From Senimuribacter sp049852125 (GTDB taxonomy: Bacteria > Bacillota > Clostridia > Peptostreptococcales > Anaerovoracaceae), in contig NZ_CP187532.1 in the NCBI RefSeq assembly GCF_049852125.1, positions 1,736,001 to 1,800,000 of the forward strand: 64,000 bases of DNA. The letters run 5' to 3'. Positions 7,947 to 17,433 of this stretch are shown here, in pieces (positions within the stretch are counted from its first letter, which is position 1; each line of letters starts with the position of its first letter). A program made the position numbers and the translations under genes. The notes under the pieces are model-generated. The model searched no databases. It worked only from the letters and a program-made list of their open reading frames with translations, and had not been told where the DNA came from.

Positions 7947-10151
7947 TCAATCCTTTTCGACGCATATTTGCATCCGTCCAGACTCCATTCTGACGCCTAC
8001 AGCGCCGTGCAAATCCGTTCTGAAAACCGGAATTCCTTTCTCCTTCAGCTTTGCCAGTATCTTCTCTGACGGATGCCCATAATGATTCCGTCCTACACCG
8101 ATTACAGCTATGGAAGGCTTTACCGCCTCTAAAAATGCATCGCTGGTGCTATAGGCGCTGCCATGATGCGCCACCTTCAGCACATCACATTTCAGCACAT
8201 TCGTCCCCTGATATTTTTCCAGTAGCATGGCCTCACCCTCTGTCGAGATATCCCCCGTAATCAATACCGTTACACCATACCAATGGATCTTAAAGATCAA
8301 GCTGTTCATATTTTCATCCTCAATCTCTGGATTCTGACAGTCCGGCCACAAAATTTCCACCCAGGCATCCTCATCAGCCCTCAAAACATCTCCACGCTTG
8401 CCCTCCGTCACAAGGCGCCTCACCGGATAACAAGCCGACAATTCCACAAGTCCCTGATAGTGATCCATATGCAAATGCGTTGCCGCCGCCAAGTCAACCG
8501 AGCCAAACCCATTTTTCAGAAGGTAAGGCTTCAACGTCTTTTTACCTACATCGTACCGCGCAGAACCGCCTCCGTCTATCAAAAGGTTTTTGCCATGCTT
8601 CGTTCGCAGATGCACACAATCGCCCTGTCCCACGTCTACGAAAACCACATTTGCCTGATCAAAGGGCGTCACTCCTGCAAAGACCGCTCCGTAGCTAACA
8701 AGTGCAATCAAAACGCCGCAGACAGCCAGTTCCATCCAGTTTCTTCGGTGTACAAGAACAAAAAAATACTCTGACGAGCAGAAAAAGCACACGCAATATA
8801 GAGATACCACTGTCCAAAAAGGCGGACTGATAATATCAAAAGAAAGAAAGTTGTCAGCACAGAAAAAAGCATTTACCTTAACAATGAAAGCAGTTAATCC
8901 ATGTAAGACGGACGGCAATACCGGCAAAACTATCCCTGCCACGATCCTCATTAAGAAACCACATATGCCCAGGGGAACAAATAAGGACACCAGCAAGACC
9001 ACGGGAATATTGCTGAAAAAAACTGTCAATGATATGTAATTGAAGGTATAAGCCATATACGGCATCAATCCCAGCTGTACCGCTAAAACCATTCCAAGAG
9101 ATGGTCCGAGCACACCTGACAGCTTATGCCCGAAAAAGGCCATGGATGCCACCGCCAGAAAAGACATCTGAAAAGACGCGCCGAAGATCACATAGGGATT
9201 CGCGATTATTACAACCAAAGCTGCGCCGGCTAGGGCCGTCAGCAAGTCGTAACGCCTCTGCCAAAGCTCTCCTCCCAGAGCAATCACAATCAGAAGCACA
9301 GCCCTTCGCACTGACACAGACCAGCAAGCCGCCGTGCCATAAATACCAAGAGATAAGAGGAATACAAATAGCAGCAGCCTTGATTTTCGTTTTTCCCACA
9401 GCCAGCGAAAGAGTCCATAAAGAATGCCAACATGCAGCCCGCTGACAGCCAGCACATGGGCCGTTCCATTCTGTCGAAAGGCTTCATAAGTCTCCTCCTC
9501 TAGCTTCCCTGTATCTCCAAAGAGAATGCCGCGGGCAAGAGCCTCAGCTTCCTCCGATAAATACATATCTTTAAAAAAGGCTTCTCTCTGCTGAACGATA
9601 TACCGCTGAAATCGCATCCATAAAGACATCTGTCGATTCGTCACCTGAAAGTTATCCGGCGTCGCGGTAAAAAATATACCTTTCGATTTCAAATATAAGC
9701 TGTAGTTAAAGGTTCTTGGGTTGCTGTTCTCCTGCGGATGTTCTATCTTGGCAAGAAAGTGAATTTCTCTGCCCAGTAAACTGTAAGGATTTTCTATCTC
9801 ATGGTAGTAGCTGACGAGTATCTTTTCTCCGTCAGAGCGTACAGTCAGCTGATATGCTTTCACATCGTTTTCTTTGACATCCGTGACAACGCCCCTGACA
9901 GACACCCTTTGATCCTCCGCACTTCCTGCCGGCAGACCTTGTCCTGCTTTCGCCGTATGGCTGTACATTAAAAAACATCCGAATAAAAAGAACCCCAACA
10001 GCAAACAACTGGTGTATCTGTCCAGGCGTAAAAGAACGGCGGCCGCCCCCACCGCGGCAGTGAAAACTATGACTGCCAAAAGGCTACCGTAATAGCTGAG
10101 TATGATTGCCGTCATCATAGAAATGACGGAACAAAATAATTTTCGTCTCAT
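7947..10151 (-). CDS. comEC: ComEC/Rec2 family DNA uptake channel protein
   Basis: 734 residues. The N-terminal part has several membrane segments and an OB-like extracytoplasmic region (about 60-170). The central Competence domain (about 210-470) includes RGILFGDTG and GTAHVLAVSGLHVGILYG. The C-terminal metallo-beta-lactamase domain (about 500-734) starts at NVVFVDVGQGD and has an intact HLHMDH metal motif near residue 560, ITGDIS, and KVAHHGS. ComEC carries single-stranded DNA across the membrane in transformation. dprA and yifB elsewhere in the window fit a DNA-uptake potential, but the pseudopilus genes are not here. Start supported by AGAGGT seven bases upstream. Confidence 0.93.
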   Translation of the reverse strand: MRRKLFCSVISMMTAIILSYYGSLLAVIVFTAAVGAAAVLLRLDRYTSCLLLGFFLFGCFLMYSHTAKAGQGLPAGSAEDQRVSVRGVVTDVKENDVKAYQLTVRSDGEKILVSYYHEIENPYSLLGREIHFLAKIEHPQENSNPRTFNYSLYLKSKGIFFTATPDNFQVTNRQMSLWMRFQRYIVQQREAFFKDMYLSEEAEALARGILFGDTGKLEEETYEAFRQNGTAHVLAVSGLHVGILYGLFRWLWEKRKSRLLLFVFLLSLGIYGTAACWSVSVRRAVLLIVIALGGELWQRRYDLLTALAGAALVVIIANPYVIFGASFQMSFLAVASMAFFGHKLSGVLGPSLGMVLAVQLGLMPYMAYTFNYISLTVFFSNIPVVLLVSLFVPLGICGFLMRIVAGIVLPVLPSVLHGLTAFIVKVNAFFCADNFLSFDIISPPFWTVVSLYCVCFFCSSEYFFVLVHRRNWMELAVCGVLIALVSYGAVFAGVTPFDQANVVFVDVGQGDCVHLRTKHGKNLLIDGGGSARYDVGKKTLKPYLLKNGFGSVDLAAATHLHMDHYQGLVELSACYPVRRLVTEGKRGDVLRADEDAWVEILWPDCQNPEIEDENMNSLIFKIHWYGVTVLITGDISTEGEAMLLEKYQGTNVLKCDVLKVAHHGSAYSTSDAFLEAVKPSIAVIGVGRNHYGHPSEKILAKLKEKGIPVFRTDLHGAVGVRMESGRMQICVEKD

Positions 10152-10186
10152 GATGATACCTCTGAGACTCTCCGTTACTCTTACAT

Positions 10187-10213
10187 ATTATACCATAATC
10201 CATTTTTTGGCAA
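10187..10213 (-). promoter_or_regulatory. Possible comEC promoter
   Basis: A perfect minus-strand -10 TATAAT (10187-10192) about 36 bp upstream of the comEC start. The best -35 is TTGCCA (10208-10213) at a short 15-bp spacing, so the assignment is uncertain. Confidence 0.45.
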
Positions 10214-10272
10214 TCATTTCTTCGGATTTCCTTACTTTTTCATGGGAAAGTTCGTAAAATGTGGAAATATCC

Positions 10273-10302
10273 TTTAACTTTTGGGGTGAATTATGATATA
10301 CT
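10273..10302 (+). promoter_or_regulatory. Promoter of the class A PBP gene
   Basis: -35 TTTAAC (10273-10278), 18-bp spacer, -10 TATACT (10297-10302). The start of transcription would be near 10309, which excludes the in-frame ATG at 10259 and supports the start at 10343. Confidence 0.55.
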
Positions 10303-10342
10303 AAAAGCAGTTTATTCTTTATGGAAAGGACTATACTATCAG

Positions 10343-13300
10343 ATGCGAAGCGATAAAAACAAAAATAAAAAGAGGAGCGGAAAGCACGAAGCGGCTAATG
10401 CCGCGGCTGTCCAAGCGGACGGTACTGCAGTCCGTAAAAAGAAAAAATATAAACTAAACTGGAAAAGATTTCTTCTGTTTATCATAGGCCTGATGCTCAT
10501 CGTGGCGGTAGCCGTCGGTATCTACGTCGGCGTCATCATCTCACAGGCGCCGAAAATCAACACCGATGAGATCTACAACATTCTGGAGCAGAGCACCGTC
10601 GTCTATGATGACGACGGCAAAGAAATCGATACAGTCTTTGCTGAGGCAAACAGAAGCAATGTTGAATATAAGGACTTACCGGAAAATCTGGTTAACGCCT
10701 TCATCGCTTTGGAGGACAAGACGTTCTGGGATCACCACGGTTTTAACTTCATCAGAATTCTAGGCGCGATCAAGGATTCGTTTACTTCCGGTTCTATCAG
10801 CGGAACCAGTACGATCACACAGCAATTGGCTCGAAATCTATTTTTGAAGGATTCCATGTATGACCGAACCATGAAGCGAAAGATCATAGAAGCTTACTAT
10901 ACCGTAATCATAGAAAAGAATCTGAGCAAGGAAGAAATCATCACGGCTTATTTAAATACCATCTATCTGGGATACCAGAGCTATGGCGTACAGGCCGCTG
11001 CACAATCCTACTTTTCGAGAGATGTCAATGATCTCACCCTTGCGCAATGCGCGGCGCTGGCTGCAATTCCACAGTCTCCTACCGCCAACCAGCTGGTAGA
11101 ACTTGTCAACAGCGACGATGTGTCAAAAAAAGACAAGAACATCCTCAAAAAAACATCAGCTGGTACTTATCTGGCAAACGACGTGTCAAAGGACCGGCGG
11201 GAACTCTGTCTTGATCTGATGCTGGAACAGAATCTGATCTCTCAGAAGCAGCATGACAAAGCGTATAAACGTTCTTTGAAGAAAATGCTGAAGCCGAATT
11301 ACAACAATACCTCCGGCGTATCCACCTACTTTGAAGACTATGTTATCGATCAGGTTATTGAAGATCTGATGGAGGCTAACGAATGGGATTACGATACTGC
11401 ATGGGAAAAAGTATACCAGGGCGGTTTACGGATCTACTCTACTCTCGACTCCCAAGCGCAGGAGGTCGTTGAAACAGAATTTGACAACGACGCCAACTAT
11501 CCTGGCATTATTCCTCGCTACGATGGCAACGGCAACATTGTCACCAAATATGGTCAGGTTTCATTATATGCCTACAGCAATTACTTTGACAGCGAAGGCA
11601 ACTTCACCTTCCAGAGCGGCGAATGCGTCAAACGCAAGGACGGCGGATTGGTCATTCGAGCAGGAAAGCGACTGAACATTTATGACACGCAGGTTAACGG
11701 CGAAACGGATTACAGCATCGAGTTCAAAAACCTGTATACCAATGAAAACGGAACGATTTATGCAATTTCCGGCGGATTTATCAATATTCCGCAGCAATAT
11801 AAAACAAAGAACAAAAAAGGCAACATCATCGTCTCTGCTGATTTTTTCAATAATGAGGATTACGAAGACTATTTTAAATTCAACGACGACGGTACAGTAA
11901 CCATTACACCAAAAGCATATACACTGAATCAGAAGGTTATTCAACCGCAGTCAGCTATGACGATCGTAGAAAACTCTACCGGACACATCAAAGCTATGGT
12001 AGGAGGCAGAAAGACTTCCGGACGACGTCTGCATAACCGCTGTATCAATCCGCGTCAGCCAGGTTCTTCTATCAAGCCGCTGGGCGTTTACTCCGCGGCC
12101 CTTCAGCAAAGCGCTGAAGAAGCTGCTTCCGGACAGAAAAGACATGAATTCAAGGACTTTAAAATTGATGAGCAAGGCGCTGACCTCTGGGGTAAGTTTA
12201 TGACGCCGTCCTCTATCGTCATCGATGAGAAAACTACGATAAACGGTAAAGTATGGCCGCAAAACTCTGGCGGCGGATATTCCGGTCCGCAGACCATGCG
12301 AAGCGCCATGGTAGCCTCAATCAATACCTGCGCAGTAAAAATTCTGTTACAGGTAGGAGAACAGTATTCTGCCAATAACATTAAAAAATTCGGTATTACC
12401 ACCCTGGAAACGGAAGGCGGCGCAAACGATCTGAATCCGGCAGCGCTGGCGCTGGGCGGTATGACTAACGGCGTTACACCGTTAGATATGGCCAGTGCGT
12501 ATACCGTGTTCCCAAATAACGGAACGCGCAGAGAAACAACTTCTTATACAAAAGTATTGGACAGCAAAGGTGAAGTCCTGCTGGATAAGACTAAGACAAA
12601 AAAACACCGTGTGTTAGATGCAGGCGTTGCATGGATTATGGCTGATATGTTAAAATCTGTTGTTACAAGCGGTACAGGCGGCGGCGCAGCGATTTCCGGC
12701 GTACAGGTAGGAGGAAAAACCGGTACAACGGATGATGAATTTGATATCTGGTTCGACGGCTTTACGCCGAACTACAGCGCGTCCCTCTGGATTGGCAACG
12801 ACCAGAACTTCCAACTGACCAGTATGAGTTCCTACGCTGCCAGCCTATGGGGACGAATCATGAATCAGATTGACGGCGCTAAACAGGGCTCCTATAAGTC
12901 TATGCCGTCCAATGTTATCAGCAGCGGCGGAGACTATTGTATCTCCGGCACGCAGGGCGGTCACAAGAATATTAAGAAACTGGTTAAAAAAGTGACGATC
13001 TGTACTGAAACAGGCTATCTGGCAACACCAGATTGTCCGCACAAGAAAACGTACGAATTTGCTACCTACGGCGAAGACGCGAAGCATATGCCGAAATATT
13101 ACTGTAATATACACAATCTGGATCCTGAAAAATATCCGATTGATCCTGACGAAACGTATATCCCATACGAACCGATCAAACCAGAAGATCCTGATGATCC
13201 GGAAGATCCTGATAAGCCGGATAAACCAGACAAACCGGACAAACCGGACAATCCTGATAAACCGGATGAGCCCGATAACCCCGTAGAACCAGCTGCATGA
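10343..13300 (+). CDS. Penicillin-binding protein 1A (class A, bifunctional)
   Basis: 985 residues from the ATG at 10343, preceded by GGAAAGGA; an upstream ATG at 10259 lies before the predicted transcription start. A basic cytoplasmic tail and one membrane anchor (about 43-67) come first. The GT51 glycosyltransferase domain follows with EDKTFWDHHG (about 123) and STITQQLARN. The transpeptidase domain has SSIK (about 575-578), ASINTC and GGKTGTT (about 790). It polymerises and cross-links peptidoglycan outside the membrane. The C-terminus is a low-complexity tail of PDKP/PDNP repeats (last ~50 residues), common in clostridial PBPs and possibly wall-spanning. Transcribed divergently from comEC. 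Confidence 0.95.
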   Translation: MRSDKNKNKKRSGKHEAANAAAVQADGTAVRKKKKYKLNWKRFLLFIIGLMLIVAVAVGIYVGVIISQAPKINTDEIYNILEQSTVVYDDDGKEIDTVFAEANRSNVEYKDLPENLVNAFIALEDKTFWDHHGFNFIRILGAIKDSFTSGSISGTSTITQQLARNLFLKDSMYDRTMKRKIIEAYYTVIIEKNLSKEEIITAYLNTIYLGYQSYGVQAAAQSYFSRDVNDLTLAQCAALAAIPQSPTANQLVELVNSDDVSKKDKNILKKTSAGTYLANDVSKDRRELCLDLMLEQNLISQKQHDKAYKRSLKKMLKPNYNNTSGVSTYFEDYVIDQVIEDLMEANEWDYDTAWEKVYQGGLRIYSTLDSQAQEVVETEFDNDANYPGIIPRYDGNGNIVTKYGQVSLYAYSNYFDSEGNFTFQSGECVKRKDGGLVIRAGKRLNIYDTQVNGETDYSIEFKNLYTNENGTIYAISGGFINIPQQYKTKNKKGNIIVSADFFNNEDYEDYFKFNDDGTVTITPKAYTLNQKVIQPQSAMTIVENSTGHIKAMVGGRKTSGRRLHNRCINPRQPGSSIKPLGVYSAALQQSAEEAASGQKRHEFKDFKIDEQGADLWGKFMTPSSIVIDEKTTINGKVWPQNSGGGYSGPQTMRSAMVASINTCAVKILLQVGEQYSANNIKKFGITTLETEGGANDLNPAALALGGMTNGVTPLDMASAYTVFPNNGTRRETTSYTKVLDSKGEVLLDKTKTKKHRVLDAGVAWIMADMLKSVVTSGTGGGAAISGVQVGGKTGTTDDEFDIWFDGFTPNYSASLWIGNDQNFQLTSMSSYAASLWGRIMNQIDGAKQGSYKSMPSNVISSGGDYCISGTQGGHKNIKKLVKKVTICTETGYLATPDCPHKKTYEFATYGEDAKHMPKYYCNIHNLDPEKYPIDPDETYIPYEPIKPEDPDDPEDPDKPDKPDKPDKPDNPDKPDEPDNPVEPAA

Positions 13301-13305
13301 TAAAA

Positions 13306-13357
13306 GGAGGATGCTGCATTAGTCTATATCTAATGCAGCATCCTCCATTTCTTTTTT
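13306..13357. terminator. Strong terminator between the PBP and rpe genes
   Basis: A 17-bp perfect stem (13306-13322 / 13330-13346) with a 7-nt loop, followed on the plus strand by ATTTCTTTTTTC. On the minus strand TTTTA follows, so it can also serve rpe, whose stop is at 13369. Confidence 0.93.
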
Positions 13358-13368
13358 CTTGTTAAAAT

Positions 13369-14028
13369 CTATATCCGCGTGATAAGTCTTTTAAAATCAC
13401 CGACTCTTTGCTGCAGATCCTGCGCCTTGAATACCGCAGAACCAGCTACTAAAATATCACAGCCTGCTAAACAAATCTCATCCGCGTTATCCAGTGTGAC
13501 ACCACCGTCGATCTCAATAACATAGCTATATCCATTTTCTTCGCGAAGCGTCCTTAGCTGAGAAACCTTCTCCAAAGCCTGCGGAATAAACCTTTGACCT
13601 CCAAATCCCGGATTCACAGACATGACGAGAACTAAATCCAACTGCCCCAGCACACACTCTAAGCTGGATACCGGCGTAGCCGGGTTCAAAGCAACGCCGC
13701 ATTTTACGCCAAGGGCTTTTATATTCTGCAGTGTTCTGTGCAGATGCGGGCATGCTTCCTGATGAACTACAATAAATTCTGTCTTTTCTGTAACGAAATC
13801 ACTTATGTACTGATCCGGATTTTCAATCATCAAATGGACATCATACGGACTGGTTTCCCATGTGTCTAAGGACTTCATGACACTGGCCCCAAAGCTAATA
13901 TTCGGTACAAAATGCCCGTCCATGACATCTACATGAATATAATCGCAGCCAGCTTTGCTTACAGCTGTTACCTGCTCGCCTAACCTTGCAAAGTCTGCCG
14001 ATAAGATCGAAGGCGCTAATTTTCCCAT
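13369..14028 (-). CDS. rpe: Ribulose-phosphate 3-epimerase
   Basis: 219 residues, the standard length. TIM-barrel enzyme interconverting ribulose 5-phosphate and xylulose 5-phosphate in the pentose phosphate pathway. Metal and catalytic motifs are intact: APSILSADF (about 5), HVDVMDGHFVPN with the catalytic Asp (about 32-43), MSVNPGFGGQ (about 136-145) and IEIDGGV (about 170). AGGAGA precedes the ATG. It is the last gene of a long minus-strand cluster, 14 bp after rsgA, an arrangement seen in many Firmicutes. Confidence 0.96.
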   Translation of the reverse strand: MGKLAPSILSADFARLGEQVTAVSKAGCDYIHVDVMDGHFVPNISFGASVMKSLDTWETSPYDVHLMIENPDQYISDFVTEKTEFIVVHQEACPHLHRTLQNIKALGVKCGVALNPATPVSSLECVLGQLDLVLVMSVNPGFGGQRFIPQALEKVSQLRTLREENGYSYVIEIDGGVTLDNADEICLAGCDILVAGSAVFKAQDLQQRVGDFKRLITRI

Positions 14029-14042
14029 AACACGATTCTCCT

Positions 14043-14909
14043 TTAATATCTCTTTCTATTCTTCAGTTCTTCCATATTATCCAGATAGGATTGATATCTT
14101 ACACTGCTGATCTCTCCTGCTTCTACCGCCATTCTGACAGCACAATCCGGTTCCTTAACATGGCGGCAATTATCAAAACGGCACTGCCCTTTTCTCACTG
14201 CCAATTCAGGATAGAAGTCGGCCAAATCATCTTCCTCTGCCTCTAAAATATCAAATGATGTAAATCCCGGCGTGTCAAAGATCAAGCCGCCGCCTTCTGC
14301 CTGGAAAATTTCCACATGTCTCGTAGTATGTTTTCCTCTGGCTGTTTTCTTGCTTACATTACCAGTTTCCATATTTGCGTGAGGAATAATCCTATTAGTA
14401 ATCGTAGACTTACCCACGCCTGATGGTCCGGCAAAAGCTGCGCGCCTTCCCATCATTAAGCGTTGCAGCTGTTCAATGCCCTGGCCTGTCTTTCCACTGA
14501 CACAGACCACAGGATAAATTCCATCATAAATTCTCTCAATAGCATCTAGTTCTTCCTTCGTGACCAAATCGCACTTATTGACACACAGAATGGCATCCAT
14601 ATTCTTTTGCTCCGCCATAACCAAAAATTTGTCAATAATGCTAAAATTCGGCTTAGGCTTTGCTGCAGCCAATACTACAATAAAGCAGTCTACATTTGCA
14701 ATCGGCGGCCGAATGAATTGGTTTCTCCTCGGTCTTATGGAGTTAATTACCCCATCGCCATCCGGCAAAACTTCTATATCCACATTGTCGCCTACCATCA
14801 AGGTTACGCCATCCTTCTTGAAAATACCTCTTCCTCGCGTCTGATAGACGCCATCGGCGGTCTTCACATAGTAAAAACCGCCGATACCCTTTACAATCAA
14901 GCCTTCCAT
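14043..14909 (-). CDS. rsgA: Ribosome small subunit-dependent GTPase A
   Basis: 288 residues. Circularly permuted GTPase that acts in late 30S assembly. An N-terminal OB domain (about 1-65) precedes the G domain, in which G4 (NKCDL, about 108) comes before G1 (GPSGVGKST, about 165) and the DTPG motif. The C-terminal zinc-binding domain shows CRFDNCRH...DC (about 247-260). Starts three bases after the prkC stop, so translation is probably coupled. The prpC-prkC-rsgA-rpe order is a well-known Firmicutes cluster. Confidence 0.95.
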   Translation of the reverse strand: MEGLIVKGIGGFYYVKTADGVYQTRGRGIFKKDGVTLMVGDNVDIEVLPDGDGVINSIRPRRNQFIRPPIANVDCFIVVLAAAKPKPNFSIIDKFLVMAEQKNMDAILCVNKCDLVTKEELDAIERIYDGIYPVVCVSGKTGQGIEQLQRLMMGRRAAFAGPSGVGKSTITNRIIPHANMETGNVSKKTARGKHTTRHVEIFQAEGGGLIFDTPGFTSFDILEAEEDDLADFYPELAVRKGQCRFDNCRHVKEPDCAVRMAVEAGEISSVRYQSYLDNMEELKNRKRY

Positions 14910-14912
14910 ATA

Positions 14913-16694
14913 CTATTCATCGCCTTCACCGTTATCTTCGCCACCGCCAGGATTATCGCCAGGATCTTCACCGCCTGGCCCCGGATCCGGTGTTACCACA
15001 GCTTCTCCTTTACTTACTGTCAGATTAATAACGCTTCCTTTCTTTGCCTTACCACCATCAGGATCCTGCATCATAACGGCGCCCTTTTTATAGATATCAC
15101 TTTCTACATAGCTCGGTTCTCCGACTACAAATCCCGCGTCAGTCAAAATCTGTCTTGCCTCATCATAAGGCTTTCCTATGACATTTGGTACAGGTATCTG
15201 ATCAGTTCCTTTGCTGACTACTACATCCACGCGGCTTCCCTTCTCCGCCTCTGTACCTGAACCCGGGCTTTGATCAATAATCTCACCCTCCGGCGCTTCA
15301 CTTTCTCTATACTCCTGTTTTCCCAGTTCATATCCTTCCGCATTCAATATTATTTCCGCATCATCCACGGTGCGTCCTATAACCGAAGGCACTTCTCCTT
15401 TCGGCTTGCCTGAACTGAGTATTACTGTTACCGTGTCACCCTTTTCCACCTTCTCGCCTTTTCCCGGTGTAGAGTAAACAATCCGTCCCTCAGCAATTTC
15501 TTCATCAGCTATTTCTTCATCGGAAATCTCCATCTTCAGACCCATTTCCTCTAAAATTTCTTCTGCCTTGTCTGTGGTCATATCTTCTAAATCAGGAACC
15601 TTCAGACCTCCGCCGAGCACACCGGTGGCAAAGAGTACGCCGACCACAGCAATGATGACAACTGCAACGACGGCGGCGGCAATCGCAGCTTTTTTCCCCG
15701 TTCCGCTACTTTCTTTCTCTTTTTTCTTTTTGTTTTTTTCAGACTTCTGCTTTTTCTTCTTTACCGGACGTACATCGTCTATATCGTCCTCATATTCTGA
15801 GATTTCCTTTCTGCGGTTGATCTCCTGAAATTCCTCTACGTCAGAAGCAGCAAAGACTGAGTTTCCTACCATCTTTGTAACAAACTCGATATTTTCCAGA
15901 TCTTCCATCAATTCTTCCGCATTACGGTAACGATTAGATTGGAATTTATCTGTCGCCTTCATGACTAACTTTTCCAAAGCAGGAGGAATGCCTGGTACCA
16001 ATCTGGAAGGCGGCGTTATTTCATCATTGATATGCATCAATGCTACCTGTACCGGATTGTCTCCGTCAAACGGTACCTGCCCCGTCAACATTTCGTATAG
16101 AACAATGCCCAGAGAATAAATATCTGAACGCTCATCGACATAAGCGCCTCTGGCTTGTTCCGGCGAAAAATAATGAACAGAACCAATAATTCTGCTAGTC
16201 TCTGTCACCAGTGTTGAATCGCTCACAGCCTTTGCAATTCCAAAGTCAGTTAGCTTTGCCATACCGTCTTTGGTCATCATAATATTGTGCGGCTTTACAT
16301 CTCTATGAATGATGTTATTCCTGTGAGCCAAACTGAGCGCCGCCGCCACCTGGCGTGTAATCTGAATAGCCTGTTTATAATCTAACGGCGCTTTTTCCTT
16401 AATGATTTCACTCAGCGGCCTGCCGTCAATCAGCTCCATGACGATAAAGTGAATATTTCCTTCCTTTCCTACGTCATATACACTGACGATATTCGGATGT
16501 TGCAAATTTGCCGCCGCCTGAGACTCTCTTTTAAAATTCTCGACAAACTGGGCGTCCTTTGTAAACTCCGGCCGAAGTATCTTTATAGCAACATAACGGT
16601 TTAGCAGCCTGCACTTCGCCTTATATACTACTGCCATGCCGCCTTCACCGATTTTTTCAATCAATTCATATCTGCCTGCAAGTAATTTACTCAT
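14913..16694 (-). CDS. prkC: Ser/Thr protein kinase with PASTA domains (Stk1/PrkC)
   Basis: 593 residues. Cytoplasmic kinase domain (about 10-270) with GEGGMAVVYKA, the VAIK lysine, HRDVKPHN and DFGIAKA. A basic juxtamembrane region (about 310-335) precedes one membrane segment (about 337-360). Three PASTA repeats follow outside (about 365-432, 433-500, 501-567), then a Gly/Pro/Asp-rich tail. PASTA domains bind muropeptides or lipid II, and the kinase signals cell-wall state. It overlaps prpC by 8 bp, the phosphatase that reverses it. Start supported by GGAGG nine bases upstream. Confidence 0.96.
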   Translation of the reverse strand: MSKLLAGRYELIEKIGEGGMAVVYKAKCRLLNRYVAIKILRPEFTKDAQFVENFKRESQAAANLQHPNIVSVYDVGKEGNIHFIVMELIDGRPLSEIIKEKAPLDYKQAIQITRQVAAALSLAHRNNIIHRDVKPHNIMMTKDGMAKLTDFGIAKAVSDSTLVTETSRIIGSVHYFSPEQARGAYVDERSDIYSLGIVLYEMLTGQVPFDGDNPVQVALMHINDEITPPSRLVPGIPPALEKLVMKATDKFQSNRYRNAEELMEDLENIEFVTKMVGNSVFAASDVEEFQEINRRKEISEYEDDIDDVRPVKKKKQKSEKNKKKKEKESSGTGKKAAIAAAVVAVVIIAVVGVLFATGVLGGGLKVPDLEDMTTDKAEEILEEMGLKMEISDEEIADEEIAEGRIVYSTPGKGEKVEKGDTVTVILSSGKPKGEVPSVIGRTVDDAEIILNAEGYELGKQEYRESEAPEGEIIDQSPGSGTEAEKGSRVDVVVSKGTDQIPVPNVIGKPYDEARQILTDAGFVVGEPSYVESDIYKKGAVMMQDPDGGKAKKGSVINLTVSKGEAVVTPDPGPGGEDPGDNPGGGEDNGEGDE

Positions 16695-17433
16695 CGAAAT
16701 CTTCCTCCGTTACTTTCAATACTACCATGGTGATATTGTCACTGCCGCCATTGCGATTGGCCACATCGACCAGTTCACTGCAAATGTCGGTCATCGGCTT
16801 GTCTTGCTCAAGTTCTCTAACCAGCTCCGGCTCATCGACTTCACCATACAGACCGTCAGTACAAATGAGAATCCTGTCCTGCGGTTTAATCTGCACCTGA
16901 AAAAAATCTGCCTCGATGGTGTAGTCCGCGCCTACCGCTCTGGTTATCATATTCTTATTTTCATGGTGCTCGGCTTCATCCTCAGAAATCAAACCCGCTT
17001 TTAAAAGCGTATTTACATATGTGTGATCCTCTGTAATCTGTGTCAATTCCCCATTTCTAAGAATATATCCCCTGCTATCTCCCACATTCATTATGTAAAG
17101 AGTATCCTTTTGGATATAAGCTACGACTACAGTTGTCGCCATCCCCTTGTTCCACTCAAAACGCTGAGACATCTCCAACACTTTAAAGTTCACATCGCGC
17201 AAACAGTCTTCGAAATACGCACGAACCTCATCAGCGTTTTCACTGCCGGTAAGCGGTCCATTCTCCACGTATTTCGCAATCTCATTGACGCAAGTCCTGC
17301 TGGCAATCTCGCCAGAGTTATTGCCGCCTACACCATCAGCAACAATAAAAACTTTATCCCGCTTCATGACAAAGCAGGCATCTTCGTTGTTGGATCTTCT
17401 CAAGCCCTTGTCTGTTTTAAAGCCTACTTCCAT
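16687..17433 (-). CDS. prpC: PP2C-family serine/threonine phosphatase (Stp1/PrpC)
   Basis: 248 residues, the usual size of bacterial stand-alone PP2C. Metal-binding motifs are intact: RRSNNEDA (about 11-18), VADGVGGNNSGE (about 32-43), MNVGDSRGYI, ICTDGLYGEVD and GGSDNITMVV near the end. It dephosphorylates targets of PrkC, encoded immediately downstream with an 8-bp overlap. It overlaps the upstream rsmB by 17 bp; its ribosome binding site AAAGGAG lies inside rsmB. Confidence 0.96.
   Translation of the reverse strand: MEVGFKTDKGLRRSNNEDACFVMKRDKVFIVADGVGGNNSGEIASRTCVNEIAKYVENGPLTGSENADEVRAYFEDCLRDVNFKVLEMSQRFEWNKGMATTVVVAYIQKDTLYIMNVGDSRGYILRNGELTQITEDHTYVNTLLKAGLISEDEAEHHENKNMITRAVGADYTIEADFFQVQIKPQDRILICTDGLYGEVDEPELVRELEQDKPMTDICSELVDVANRNGGSDNITMVVLKVTEEDFDE

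Noticed and set aside
10259..10342. Upstream start for the class A PBP
   Set aside because: It would begin before the predicted promoter -10 and has no ribosome binding site.
13159..13297. Tandem DNA repeat as a separate element
   Set aside because: The GATAAACCGGA-like repeats encode the PDKP/PDNP tail of the class A PBP in frame.
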